Part shown: positions 53,922 through 63,016 of the stretch, piece by piece | Layout of the letters: each line of letters begins with the position of its first letter | Position numbering within the stretch: position 1 is the first letter of the stretch | The notes under the pieces: generated by a model | What the model was told of the DNA's origin: nothing | Databases searched by the model: none | The model's input: only the letters and a program-made list of their open reading frames with translations | Position numbers and translations under genes: made by a program | Source: Mesostigma viride | Taxonomy: Eukaryota > Streptophyta > Mesostigmatophyceae > Mesostigmatales > Mesostigmataceae | Length of the DNA stretch: 64,000 nt | Assembly: GCA_009746045.1 (NCBI GenBank) | Contig: RPFO01000256.1 | Coordinates: 830,429-894,428 of the forward strand | Direction: 5' to 3'

Positions 53922-56900
53922 TTGCCTAGAATAGACGATATTTTTAATAAAGTTAAGGGTTCCTCCTGTTTCACTGTCCTTGATTGCGCGGATGGGTTTT
54001 GGCAGTTGCGGATAGCTCCGGAGGATTGCCACAAAACTGCCTTTGCCACTCCTTTCGGACACTACCAGTTTAGGGTTGCGGCAATGGGTTTATGCAATTC
54101 TCCCTCCTCCTTCCAGATGCTTATGAATGACATCCTCAGACCCGTCATGGGTACCTCACACCTACCTCAAGTCTCCTCTGACCTCAAAGATCCCACTTTT
54201 TCCTCGGTTCAAATCTCTGAACATGATCGTTCTTGCGCACAAGCTTACCTAGACGATATCCTTATTTATTCCCCTGACTTCGAAACCCATCTCGTGGACC
54301 TCAAAAAGGTTCTAGATATTATGGCCGCTAATTCCTTGTGGGCTAGGCGAGCTAAAGTGCGGTCTGGTCGTAGTGTTCCCTTCCTCGGTCACGTCCTATC
54401 TGATAAAGGTGTTGCTACCGATCCTGATAAAACAAGGTCCATCCAGGATTGGCCAGTGCCTACGGATGTCAAAAGTGTACGCAGTTTCCTCGGTCTTGCC
54501 TCCTATTACCGACGTTTTATTCCTCGGTTCGCGACTATCGCGGCTCCTATTAACCACCTGCTGAAGAAGGATATTCCTTTTGTTTGGGGCCTTGAGTGCC
54601 AACAAGCTTTTACAACCCTCAAGTCTCTTTTACTCTCGCCTCCGGTCCTCGTCTTGCCCGATACCTCACGACCATTTGTAGTAGCTACTGACGCTAGTAA
54701 GGTAGCGATTGGGGGTGTTCTCCTCCAAGACCAGGGTCATGGTTTGCAACCCATCGAATACATCTCTAGGACTATGTTACCTGCTGAACGCAACTACCCA
54801 GTTCATCAACAAGAGTTATTAGCTGTGGTATATTGCTGTCACTCTTGGCAACATTTCCTCAAAGGGGCCCAGTTCGATGTCTGTATCTGCGAACCTTGTG
54901 ATGCTGACCCTTACCGGTTGATTATTCAAACCGACCATCGTCCTCTGATTCACCTCCTGTCACAACCTAACCTCACTCCTCGGCAAGCGCGGTGGATGGA
55001 ATTCCTTGCGCAATTCGCCCCATTTAAATTGCAATACGTCAAGGGCGTAGATAATATAGTCCCTGATGCTTTATCCCGACGTCCTGACTATTCCTTTTTC
55101 GAGGATCTAGATGTCCTCACTACCACCCTCGTTCCTACTCCTCTTGGTGTTTTCCCCTATGGTGACGTCCCTGATGACGGGCAGTATACCTACCTTTTCC
55201 ATACCTCTGTCCGTTTTCCCGATCTCCTCTCCCATGTAGGCCTTTCTCTGCGGTGTGAGGGCACACCTGTCACCTTGGGGGAGGGGGAGGATACTAATAA
55301 AATTATTTCTTGTCCCCTAAGTCATGTTTCCACTAGGGCTGGGAAGTCGTATGGTAATGTTGTTCCTTCTGGTCCACCCCTCCTTTTTGGTAAAGCTGTG
55401 GGTGACTTGTTCAAACCCTCTGTAGATACCTCGGTAGCCAATCCTACGTCGGATTTAGAGCGTCTCATCAGTAGATTTACGGCCACTGAGCCGGAAGCCT
55501 TGACCGCAATCTCCTCACACCCTCAAAAATTTGGGAAGTACCCGTGCAAGTTTGTGGGTGGCTTCTTGTATGTGCTGTTAAAGGATGATCCTCCGCAATG
55601 GCGTTTGTATGTTCCTCCGATTTGCCGCTCCTCCTTGTTGTTTGAGTTACATGATCTAGCTGCTCACCAGGGCGGGAAGCGTGTGCGGGATTTGGTAACC
55701 CGTTCATACTTCTGGCCCTCCCTCCTCAGTGATGTGGATGAATATGTTAGGACATGTCAGTCATGCCAGGAAATGAAACCTAGTAATGTGGGTCAGATAG
55801 CAGAACCTCGTACCCTCCCTGATCCTATAATGCCTTGGGATTCCATTATGATGGATTTTGTGGGTCCCTTTAAAAAGAATCCTAAAGGCAATGCGCAGAT
55901 CCTCGTGTTTGTAGACCGCCTTACTAGACGTTGTCATCTTGTCCCTTGTCCCTTGGAGCTTACTGCTCGTGACTGTGCCCAGCTGTACCTTCAGAATGTT
56001 TATCGTTACCATGGGTTGAGCAGGCAGTTTATCTCTGATAAGGACAAGTTGTTTACCTCAGACTTTTGGACAGAGTTCTTTGCTGCTATTGGTACTAAAG
56101 TGACGTTTGGCACTGCGTACCATTCCTCCTCCTCACACCTAGTAGAGCGTTTAAATAGAGTGGTAGAAGAAGCCCTCAGACATTATGTAAATGGGTCTGG
56201 TAGTGACTGGGAAGATTACCTATGTTTGGTTGAATTTTCTTTGAACAACTGTCCTCAAGCTGCGCATGGATTGACCCCTTTCTTCCTTGACACTGGTCGT
56301 CAACCCTTAACCCCCACCTCTCTTTTAGCTAGTCCTCTCCGTGATAAGGATACTGTGTCTCGTGAAACGATTGCTGGTGTTCATGAATTGCTGTCTAAGA
56401 TGAAAAACGCTCATGACCAGGCCATCGCAGGATACCACAAGGCACAGGCCAAATACTTAGATAGGCTGCGTTCCTCACTGGATAGAAGGGCCCCAGAGAT
56501 AGAAGTAGGCGACCTCGTATTGGTAGAAGGCCCTCGTGTGGGGCGCTTCGCCCATAAGTTTGAGGCGGAGCTGAAGGTGAAGCTTAGGCCCGCTTTCCTT
56601 GGCCCTTTCCGTGTGCTTTCTAGAGTAGGCAATTTCCTCTATGAAATAGATATTCCCTCCTCTTGGCAGACCCACTCTCGCTCTTTCCATAGGAGTCAGC
56701 TCAAACTGTATCATCAGAGTACGTTTGCTGGTAGAGAGTTAGCTCCTGCTCCCTTGGAACATAACCCTGACACTGGTGAAGTAGAGGATGAGGTAGAGAG
56801 TATCGTGGCCCACAGAGATGTAAAAAGGGGCCGCGGTACTCAACGCCAGTACAAGGTTAAGTGGTTGTATGCCCGTGGGGAGGTAGATAGAGTATGGTAC

Positions 56901-56966
56901 TCCGAGTCGGAGTTAGATGGGTGTAGTCGCCTCTTGAGGGAGTACAAAAACCTGCACCATCTCTAG
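53922..56966 (+). CDS. pol: pol C-terminal part: RT-RNase H-integrase-chromodomain (copy C)
   Basis: Continues pol after the insertion (the ATG at 53868 lies in the insert and is not real). RT Y-L-D-D at about 54246; RNase H A-T-D-A-S at about 54684 and T-D-H-R-P at about 54931; zinc HHCC at about 55645-55770; integrase core D (M-M-D-F, about 55852), D (I-S-D-K-D, about 56034) and E (V-E-R-L-N, about 56143); C-terminal chromodomain at about 56785-56950 (V-E-S-I-V-A-H-R, Q-Y-K-V-K-W). RNase H and integrase share one frame here, unlike copies A and B. About 1014 codons, no stops. Confidence 0.93.
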   Translation: MPRIDDIFNKVKGSSCFTVLDCADGFWQLRIAPEDCHKTAFATPFGHYQFRVAAMGLCNSPSSFQMLMNDILRPVMGTSHLPQVSSDLKDPTFSSVQISEHDRSCAQAYLDDILIYSPDFETHLVDLKKVLDIMAANSLWARRAKVRSGRSVPFLGHVLSDKGVATDPDKTRSIQDWPVPTDVKSVRSFLGLASYYRRFIPRFATIAAPINHLLKKDIPFVWGLECQQAFTTLKSLLLSPPVLVLPDTSRPFVVATDASKVAIGGVLLQDQGHGLQPIEYISRTMLPAERNYPVHQQELLAVVYCCHSWQHFLKGAQFDVCICEPCDADPYRLIIQTDHRPLIHLLSQPNLTPRQARWMEFLAQFAPFKLQYVKGVDNIVPDALSRRPDYSFFEDLDVLTTTLVPTPLGVFPYGDVPDDGQYTYLFHTSVRFPDLLSHVGLSLRCEGTPVTLGEGEDTNKIISCPLSHVSTRAGKSYGNVVPSGPPLLFGKAVGDLFKPSVDTSVANPTSDLERLISRFTATEPEALTAISSHPQKFGKYPCKFVGGFLYVLLKDDPPQWRLYVPPICRSSLLFELHDLAAHQGGKRVRDLVTRSYFWPSLLSDVDEYVRTCQSCQEMKPSNVGQIAEPRTLPDPIMPWDSIMMDFVGPFKKNPKGNAQILVFVDRLTRRCHLVPCPLELTARDCAQLYLQNVYRYHGLSRQFISDKDKLFTSDFWTEFFAAIGTKVTFGTAYHSSSSHLVERLNRVVEEALRHYVNGSGSDWEDYLCLVEFSLNNCPQAAHGLTPFFLDTGRQPLTPTSLLASPLRDKDTVSRETIAGVHELLSKMKNAHDQAIAGYHKAQAKYLDRLRSSLDRRAPEIEVGDLVLVEGPRVGRFAHKFEAELKVKLRPAFLGPFRVLSRVGNFLYEIDIPSSWQTHSRSFHRSQLKLYHQSTFAGRELAPAPLEHNPDTGEVEDEVESIVAHRDVKRGRGTQRQYKVKWLYARGEVDRVWYSESELDGCSRLLREYKNLHHL

Positions 56967-57041
56967 TTGTTTGTCCTCCTTGCCTTATGTTCTTCCTTTT
57001 GTGTATGGGGCGGATGGTTGTCCCCCCCCTCCACAGCCTTC

Positions 57042-59291
57042 ATGGCGACGCTTACTCCTCACGAGGAGCGCCTGGCTGCTCCTCCGTCTCCAGATCCTCA
57101 GTTATTCCACGAGGTGCTCCCAGGCCGATGGGTCTCGCGGAGCTGCTTCCCGGGCGGCCGCGTGCATGCGGCCCTCACGCCTGACCGAGCGGCCTTAGTC
57201 CGGACAGCGCTGTGCGGTATTTCGTGGCATGCCTCCGACCCTCTGGGCCAACATCTAGCTGTGCATAGCTTCGATGACGCTGGCCGTTGTGTCCTCGGGT
57301 GTGGCTCACGCTGTCCTGCGCTTGCACAGATAGAGGCCGTGCTGCAGGGCCCGCGCATTTTTTCATACCTATCGACTCCGGATGGGCGTGCGCGCATTAG
57401 GGATATTTTTCCCTGGCTTCCGGCTGAGGGGGATGCGGAGCTCGATGAGTTCCCTTGTGACCTCGTGAGGGCTGTTGAATTCATGGAGCGTGAAGATGAG
57501 GCAACCTCAGCTCCACCAGCCGTGGCTGCGGAGGTTCTAGCTTCCATGCCCCTCACGGATCTTCCTCCGGACCTCGGGCGGCCGGGTTCCTCTGGTCCAG
57601 GGTCGTCGGTGACGGTCTCCTCGGTTGCAGAGTCTCTTCCTCCGCCCGTTGACCCTGCTGTCGCCAGTCTCTCGACCGTCGTCGTGGAGATGCAAGCGCA
57701 ATTCCAGGCGTTGTTGTCGGCATTCACTGCATTCACCGCGGCACCTCCGTCTGCGGTTCCCGCTCAGCCAGCCGTCGAGCCTCCGTCCGTGGTGTCCTCC
57801 GTCGCGCCTGTTCGACCGGCTGTCGGACCTGTGTCCGTGGCGTCCTCCGTTGCGCCTGTTCAACCGGTCGCCCACCTTCCGCCAGTGGAGCCCTCCGTCA
57901 CACCTGTCCAGCCGGTCGCTGTCGCTCCGTCTGTGGAGCCCTCCGTCACGCCTGTTCAGCCGGCGGCTGTCGCTCCGTCTGTGGAGCCCTCCGTCACGCC
58001 TGTTCAGCCGGCCGCTGTCGCTCTGTCCGTGGCGGCCGCCGCCGCGCCTGCTCAGCCGACCGAGCCTCAGCGTCATCCAGATTTGGGCAAGGCGTCGACG
58101 GGCAAGTGGGTGTTTGACACTACCGAGGATGCGTATGATTCGGCCATGGGTGATTGGACCTCCGCCCGACCGGCCACAACGTTTTCCCCTGTTGCCACTT
58201 CCGCCGCCACCGCCTCTTCTGTCGCGCCTGCCTCCGCCGTCGTCCACCGACCGCGCGTTGCTCCTGTTGCGGCGTCCTCGGCTTCGGTCACGCGTGTCAG
58301 TGAGGTAGAGTTCCGGCATGTCAGGGCGGTAGAACTGCTCAGTGTGTTGTCCGCCGCGGACCGTGAGCGTTTTCCGACAGTGGCCCATCTAGATCCGCAG
58401 GTGTCCGATGTTGCGGTCGCTGGACTGGCCATGTCCGCCGCCCTCTGTAGGGCTGTGGCTCTCCCTCGTGTGGCCAGTGTAGTTACCAACACGGTGTCAT
58501 CGTCTCAGTTTTGCTACGCCTCCTCGTTACCTCAGGAGATGAACCTCCCACTAGAGACGGATAGGCCTCCGTTTAATATGGTGGTGCTGGCCGATCCGTT
58601 GTTTGATGGTGAGGTGCGGGCGCAGAGGGTCATATATCGTTGGGCGCGGGCTGCTAACGATCCTTGCTATACCTATGGTGATGTCCAGTGGGCGTATCCT
58701 CAGCCCCTGTGGATCATGCCCTCGGATGCCATGTACTTCAGTCGTCCTGTCCCTGCGGGTGCTCTCTACTCCCTGCGCATCCAGCCGGGCCTGCAGTGGG
58801 ATGCTTGTCGCCCTGCGCCCCTTCCGGGTCAGGGGCTGGATGAGCCTGGGTTCCAGCCTCCGCGTACGACGGGTACCCACCTGTCGACTTACGGCTCCCG
58901 TCAGTGCTTGCGCCGCTGGCAGGGTCGTGAGATTCGGCACGTGCGTCTGTGGCCCGGCAACGTGGAACGTTTCCTGGATTTGTTTTTCACCTCTGTTGCT
59001 CGTGGTGAGCTGGTCTTCCATCGGTTCCTCCTGCGCGCCCTCCTTCTGCTGTCGGCAGAGCCCTTCGTGCGACAGTTTCAGTGTGGGTTCCTTGACTGGG
59101 CCCGTGGACAGGTGGTCCTGACACAGCATCGTTACTACTGGGCTTTCCTCGGCATGTATCCTGATGGCGTCTGGGAGGATGTGTTCCTCCATGTAGACAG
59201 GCATGATAACCCTGCTGATGTTGCTCATCACCGGGCGTACCTGGATGTGCTTTTGGCCACCCGTGGTACTTTTCAGGCTACTGGTGTGTAG
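57042..59291 (+). CDS. Third ORF, intact, 749 aa, function unknown (copy C)
   Basis: ATG at 57042 preceded by tgtcccccccctccacag (acceptor ends 57036). The five bases ccttc between acceptor and ATG bring leader exon 1 or 2 into this same frame. The frame is also open back to the pol stop. N-terminal domain of about 165 residues (L-P-G-R-W-V-S-R, C-G-S-R-C-P-A-L, F-P-W-L-P-A-E-G-D), then a linker with repeated P-S-V-T-P-V-Q-P-like units (about residues 235-330), then a C-terminal domain of about 250 residues conserved with A and B (R-Q-C...R-E-I-R-H-V-R-L-W-P-G-N-V-E...W-A-R-G-Q-V-V-L-T-Q-H). No membrane helix, so not an obvious envelope. The two conserved blocks separated by a fast-evolving linker indicate selection on protein function. 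Confidence 0.85.
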   Translation: MATLTPHEERLAAPPSPDPQLFHEVLPGRWVSRSCFPGGRVHAALTPDRAALVRTALCGISWHASDPLGQHLAVHSFDDAGRCVLGCGSRCPALAQIEAVLQGPRIFSYLSTPDGRARIRDIFPWLPAEGDAELDEFPCDLVRAVEFMEREDEATSAPPAVAAEVLASMPLTDLPPDLGRPGSSGPGSSVTVSSVAESLPPPVDPAVASLSTVVVEMQAQFQALLSAFTAFTAAPPSAVPAQPAVEPPSVVSSVAPVRPAVGPVSVASSVAPVQPVAHLPPVEPSVTPVQPVAVAPSVEPSVTPVQPAAVAPSVEPSVTPVQPAAVALSVAAAAAPAQPTEPQRHPDLGKASTGKWVFDTTEDAYDSAMGDWTSARPATTFSPVATSAATASSVAPASAVVHRPRVAPVAASSASVTRVSEVEFRHVRAVELLSVLSAADRERFPTVAHLDPQVSDVAVAGLAMSAALCRAVALPRVASVVTNTVSSSQFCYASSLPQEMNLPLETDRPPFNMVVLADPLFDGEVRAQRVIYRWARAANDPCYTYGDVQWAYPQPLWIMPSDAMYFSRPVPAGALYSLRIQPGLQWDACRPAPLPGQGLDEPGFQPPRTTGTHLSTYGSRQCLRRWQGREIRHVRLWPGNVERFLDLFFTSVARGELVFHRFLLRALLLLSAEPFVRQFQCGFLDWARGQVVLTQHRYYWAFLGMYPDGVWEDVFLHVDRHDNPADVAHHRAYLDVLLATRGTFQATGV

Positions 59292-59651
59292 ACAGAGGGC
59301 TCTAGGCCCGACCTGAGGGTGTTGTCCCTCCGGTATATAGAGTCGCCCTCATATTCTGGCCAGTTGATTGGTCGTTCTTGGTCCTTGGTACTGATTTGTT
59401 TACTCTGTGTGTCCTGCCAGTGCCGTCCCCCCCGGCAAGGACTCTGTTCCAGGCAGTTAGGGGAACCTCCCACCAGGCTTGGTGCTGGCTAACCCTACAC
59501 CACCCGGCGTGGTGGTGGAGACCGAGTTAACATGTTGGTGCTTTGTACCTTGGATGGCCTGTCGATTGTGTTAGGCTTTGTTGGGTGCTTTAGATCCTCC
59601 TTCTCCTTTGGTTTCCTCCGTGTACGTAGGGCGAGGGCTCCCTACCTTTGT
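59292..59651 (+). other. 3' untranslated region of copy C
   Basis: No ORF. Blocks around gaccgagttaacatgttggtgc and ggcaaggactctgttccagg are conserved in copies A and B, suggesting a cis-acting RNA role. Confidence 0.6.
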
Positions 59652-59661
59652 GGGGGGGAGG
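59652..59661 (+). other. Polypurine tract, copy C
   Basis: gggggggagg directly before the 3' LTR. Confidence 0.88.
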
Positions 59662-60234
59662 TGTTACGTCGCGTAACTTTTGTTGTTGTTACGGACGTAA
59701 ATTAGGTCCTTTGTGCCTCAGCCATTTCGAGACAGTCCGTTGACTTTCCTAAGCTTACGTGTAGTTAGGACCTTTTTGGCCGGTTGGTACCGGGCCTTGT
59801 GACGTGGCAATCGTACAGTATGGTGGCTTGGTGCAGTCGCGCCGCGCTGCGTACTTTAGTAGTGGTCCTTTATCCTCCGTTTGAACCTTGTGGACATGCG
59901 TTGGTCCTGTAGGCGAGGGTCGGTGTCGGCCCGAGCATACACGCATGTCGGCGATCATTTATGCAGCGGTTGTCCTTCGTGAATCGCACTCGGCGTGTAT
60001 TATGGAAATGTAATACATCGTTTTGGGTCGTGAATTTACCAGTGTTTACTTCGTAGTGTCCCGGCATTATTTGGTATATGGCGTACAGTAACCGCATGTA
60101 TCGGAATGCATTGAGAGCAGAGTCGTCGCGTCCTAGGTCTTATAGCCAATACAGCTCCTCATCGCTAGGTACCCTCACTAGTTTAGGTAAGGTTAGGCGC
60201 GGGGTTTGGGATCGAGTAGAGCCTGGGCGTAACA
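59662..60234 (+). repeat. 3' LTR of copy C (573 bp)
   Basis: Same length as the 5' LTR; I found no difference on reading them side by side. The peptide frame from its ATG (60078) here runs into flanking DNA and ends at 60290. Confidence 0.95.
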
Positions 60235-60330
60235 CATACCCATGCTGTCTGTTAGCAACAACGTCTCCATCTGCAAGGTCCAAGGGGTAACTGAAGCCAG
60301 CTCCAGCATTAACTCCTTTATGTACAAGCT
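60235..60330 (-). pseudogene. Copia RNase H, upstream half of the split copy
   Basis: On the minus strand encodes K-E-L-M-L-E-L, P-W-T-L-Q and L-L-L-T-D-S, continuing in frame into 44019-43805 if copy C and one CATAC are removed. An in-frame TAA occurs just upstream. Confidence 0.7.
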
Positions 60331-60834
60331 GAGTTAGATGAGATGCTTAGGCTGACACACGGATTTCCGGCCTGCGCGCCGCGTATTGCCTACCGCGGCT
60401 GAGCGGGACACCTCAGTACAGTACGGCAGGGTGTACTGTACTGAGGTGTCATGTGGACCGATGTGCGGTTAGTGCCAGACTGTGCCTAGACTCTAGCCCG
60501 ACCCGCCAGACCCGGGTTATCCGGTTCTGGACGGGCCGAGTGTAGTTGATGCTAGTGACGTGGTCGCATGGCATTGCAGTGTACAGTTGTCCACTGGTGA
60601 GGTGCTGCAGGTAGCACCGCCATAGGCATATAGGCGTAGCACTGGGGAGTGCCGCAGCACCCGAGTTTGCCCAGACGTTCCATTCTGAGCCCTCAGCTTC
60701 CATTGCTCTCTCATTGTATTATTACTAATACAATCATCATTCGCTCTCAGCTTCAGCAGTTGTTCGTCGTTCCTAGTCTCCATCCAACTTGGACTGAAAA
60801 GTTCAATATTTCTTTTACAAGCAAAAAAAAAGAT
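60331..60834. other. Upstream region of the gag-like gene
   Basis: No supported ORF before ATG 60835. Contains a perfect 18-bp stem hairpin (60407-60450). Confidence 0.45.
60407..60450. repeat. Perfect hairpin, 18-bp stem, 8-nt loop
   Basis: gacacctcagtacagtac / gtactgtactgaggtgtc with loop ggcagggt. Confidence 0.85.
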
Positions 60835-61821
60835 ATGGCTTCCAACAACGGCAACAACGGCAACAACAACAAGGGGAAGGCGCCTGCCAGGCGCACCTCA
60901 CCCCGACTTTCGCCGGAGGGCACGCCCTCCACCAACGATGCGAGGGTGACGCCCAACGTCACCTTCCGCACGGTGGTCGCTGACCACCCCAGGCGTCGGA
61001 CCCCGCAGGTGGGGCCCGGCGCCCGGGGGATGGCGAGCGGTCGGCCGTTTGCCACTGGCGGTTCGTCCGCCATGGCACCTGGGGGGCAGGTCCCCCGGGC
61101 ACGTAATTCCCCCGTCGCAGGTGACGGGGGTCGTGAGCGGAGTGATTCCTCGGAGGAGGATGGGGAGGTGCAGCCTGCGAGGTCACGGCCTTCGCTCGAG
61201 ATTTCGACACAGACCCCTGCGACGTCTGGTAACCTGTCCGTGGGCCGACAGATGGCCATCATGGACATTGACCGGTATGGGGAACATGTTCCGCCCCCGG
61301 TCGCGTTTGGGCGCCCACCCCATTTTCTCCCCATTGGGGAGGACGACATCCCCGCGTTCATTTCGATGAACGGCCGGATTCTACGTCAACGTTTTCAGCT
61401 GCTTCCAGATGAGGAGATACACGCGATAGAGGTTCATCGGGTGCAAACGCAGATCGAGGGGCGGTTGAGGATGCAGTTCTCCCTGGTTCAGGTGGCGGTT
61501 TGGCTGTACTGTTTCGCCAATCGGCCGAGGCACAATCCCGGCACTGTTGATCAGTGGGCGTCCAGGCAGCGTCAGAGAGAGGCGCTGCGCGTGGTCGCCC
61601 GACAGGAGATCACGCTGACTCCGTTGGGGCCGTGGCCCCAAGTCACGCCAGTTGGCTGGGGCCCGGATAGGCGTGAGGCGGCTGCGATGCCGCCTGCGAC
61701 GGAGCGCGGGGCGGCAGACGCCCCCAACACGCCCATGGGTGGTGAAGCCACCCAGGACCCTCTGGCAGGTCAGAGGGTCCAACCTCAGCCGCGGGCGCCC
61801 CCGCCCAGCGTGGGGGGCCAG
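60835..61821 (+). CDS. Gag-like or hypothetical protein, N-terminal part
   Basis: ATG at 60835 follows an A-run and starts an Asn/Gly-rich N-terminus (N-N-G-N-N-G-N-N-N-K-G-K), then a Pro/Arg/Ser-rich disordered region. From about residue 150 a helical segment follows (L-P-D-E-E-I-H-A-I-E-V-H-R-V-Q-T), with an Arg/Gln-rich helix (R-Q-R-Q-R-E-A-L-R-V-V-A-R-Q-E). The in-frame ATG at 60649 would add a stretch with no supporting context. The frame is interrupted after codon CAG 61819-61821 by the palindromic insertion and resumes at 63017. No zinc knuckle seen. It may be a retroelement Gag or a host gene. Confidence 0.5.
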
Positions 61822-63013
61822 GAGTTAGGTTAATATTGTGCGGAAACCTTTTTGCCACTTGGGCTTCTCAGGTTCCGCACAATATTACCGGCGATAACCA
61901 CTCGCCGGACACTCAAGTTCACGACGTCGTGAACTTGAGTGTCCGGCGAGTGGTTATCGCCGGTAATATTGTGCGGAACCTGAGAAGCCCAAGTGGCAAA
62001 AAGGTTTCCGCACAATATTAACCTAACTAAAACCTAGCCTCTTGGGGCGAGGACGAATCACTAGGCTCGGAACACCCGTATGCATGAATATGATCGAATA
62101 TAAGCATCTCGTTGGTGCAAATATCGATATGAATATGATCGAATATGAGCATCTCCTTGGTGCGCATATAATTAGAGCCGGGTGCCAAATCGGAACGAAT
62201 TATTCCCCCAAATAATCCGCTTCCGAGTGGATTCGAACCTGCGCCCCGCAAGGATCCAGGTCTTAGTTAGGTTAATATTGTGCGGAAACCTTTTTGCCAC
62301 TTGGGCTTCTCAGGTTCCGCACAATATTACCGGCGATAACCACTCGCCGGACACTCAAGTTCACGACGTCGTGAACTTGAGTGTCCGGCGAGTGGTTATC
62401 GCCGGTAATATTGTGCGGAACCTGAGAAGCCCAAGTGGCAAAAAGGTTTCCGCACAATATTAACCTAACTAAGACCTGGATCCTTGCGGGGCGCAGGTTC
62501 GAATCCACTCGGAAGCGGATTATTTGGGGGAATAATTCGTTCCGATTTGGCACCCGGCTCTAATTATATGCGCACCAAGGAGATGCTCATATTCGATCAT
62601 ATTCATATCGATATTTGCACCAACGAGATGCTTATATTCGATCATATTCATGCATACGGGTGTTCCGAGCCTAGTGATTCGTCCTCGCCCCAAGAGGCTA
62701 GGTTTTAGTTAGGTTAATATTGTGCGGAAACCTTTTTGCCACTTGGGCTTCTCAGGTTCCGCACAATATTACCGGCGATAACCACTCGCCGGACACTCAA
62801 GTTCACGACGTCGTGAACTTGAGTGTCCGGCGAGTGGTTATCGCCGGTAATATTGTGCGGAACCTGAGAAGCCCAAGTGGCAAAAAGGTTTCCGCACAAT
62901 ATTAACCACGTCGTGAACTTGAGTGTCCGGCGAGTGGTTATCGCCGGTAATATTGTGCGGAACCTGAGAAGCCCAAGTGGCAAAAAGGTTTCCGCACAAT
63001 ATTAACCTAACTC
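61822..63013. mobile_element. Palindrome-built DNA element (1192 bp)
   Basis: Begins GAGTTAGGTTAATATTGTGC and ends with the inverse; CAG is duplicated at both edges (61819-61821, 63014-63016). It contains three complete copies of a ~195-bp perfect palindrome plus one half copy, alternating with a 235-bp spacer in opposite orientations. No coding capacity. Confidence 0.9.
61829..62913. repeat. Giant perfect palindrome (about 1.08 kb) of nested palindromes
   Basis: Order is P (about 61829-62029), spacer S, P (about 62270-62468), inverse of S, P (about 62711-62908). Because each P is its own reverse complement and the spacers are inverted, the whole block is symmetric about 62368. The half-copy at 62907-63013 follows. 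The spacer carries GGTTCGAATCC, an exact tRNA B-box-like motif (62500-62520 and inverted near 62230), but no full tRNA fold. Confidence 0.9.
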
Positions 63014-63016
63014 CAG

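Larger units (their letters stand above)
44020..60234 (+). mobile_element. Complete young Ty3/gypsy chromovirus copy C (with nested insertion)
   Basis: 16,215 bp including a 5,333-bp nested element (about 10.9 kb without it). LTRs of 573 bp each look identical by reading. The target duplication CATAC lies at 44015-44019 and 60235-60239. A primer-binding site, polypurine tract and all internal genes are present. Same family as A and B but a distinct, more diverged subfamily. Confidence 0.96.

Noticed and set aside
61836-62021. 61-aa ORF present identically on both strands, three times over
   Set aside because: Produced by perfect palindromes; identical protein on both strands is a symmetry effect, not coding evidence.
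62485-62530. tRNA gene
   Set aside because: Only a T-arm/B-box-like motif is present; no acceptor stem, D-arm or A-box could be folded.
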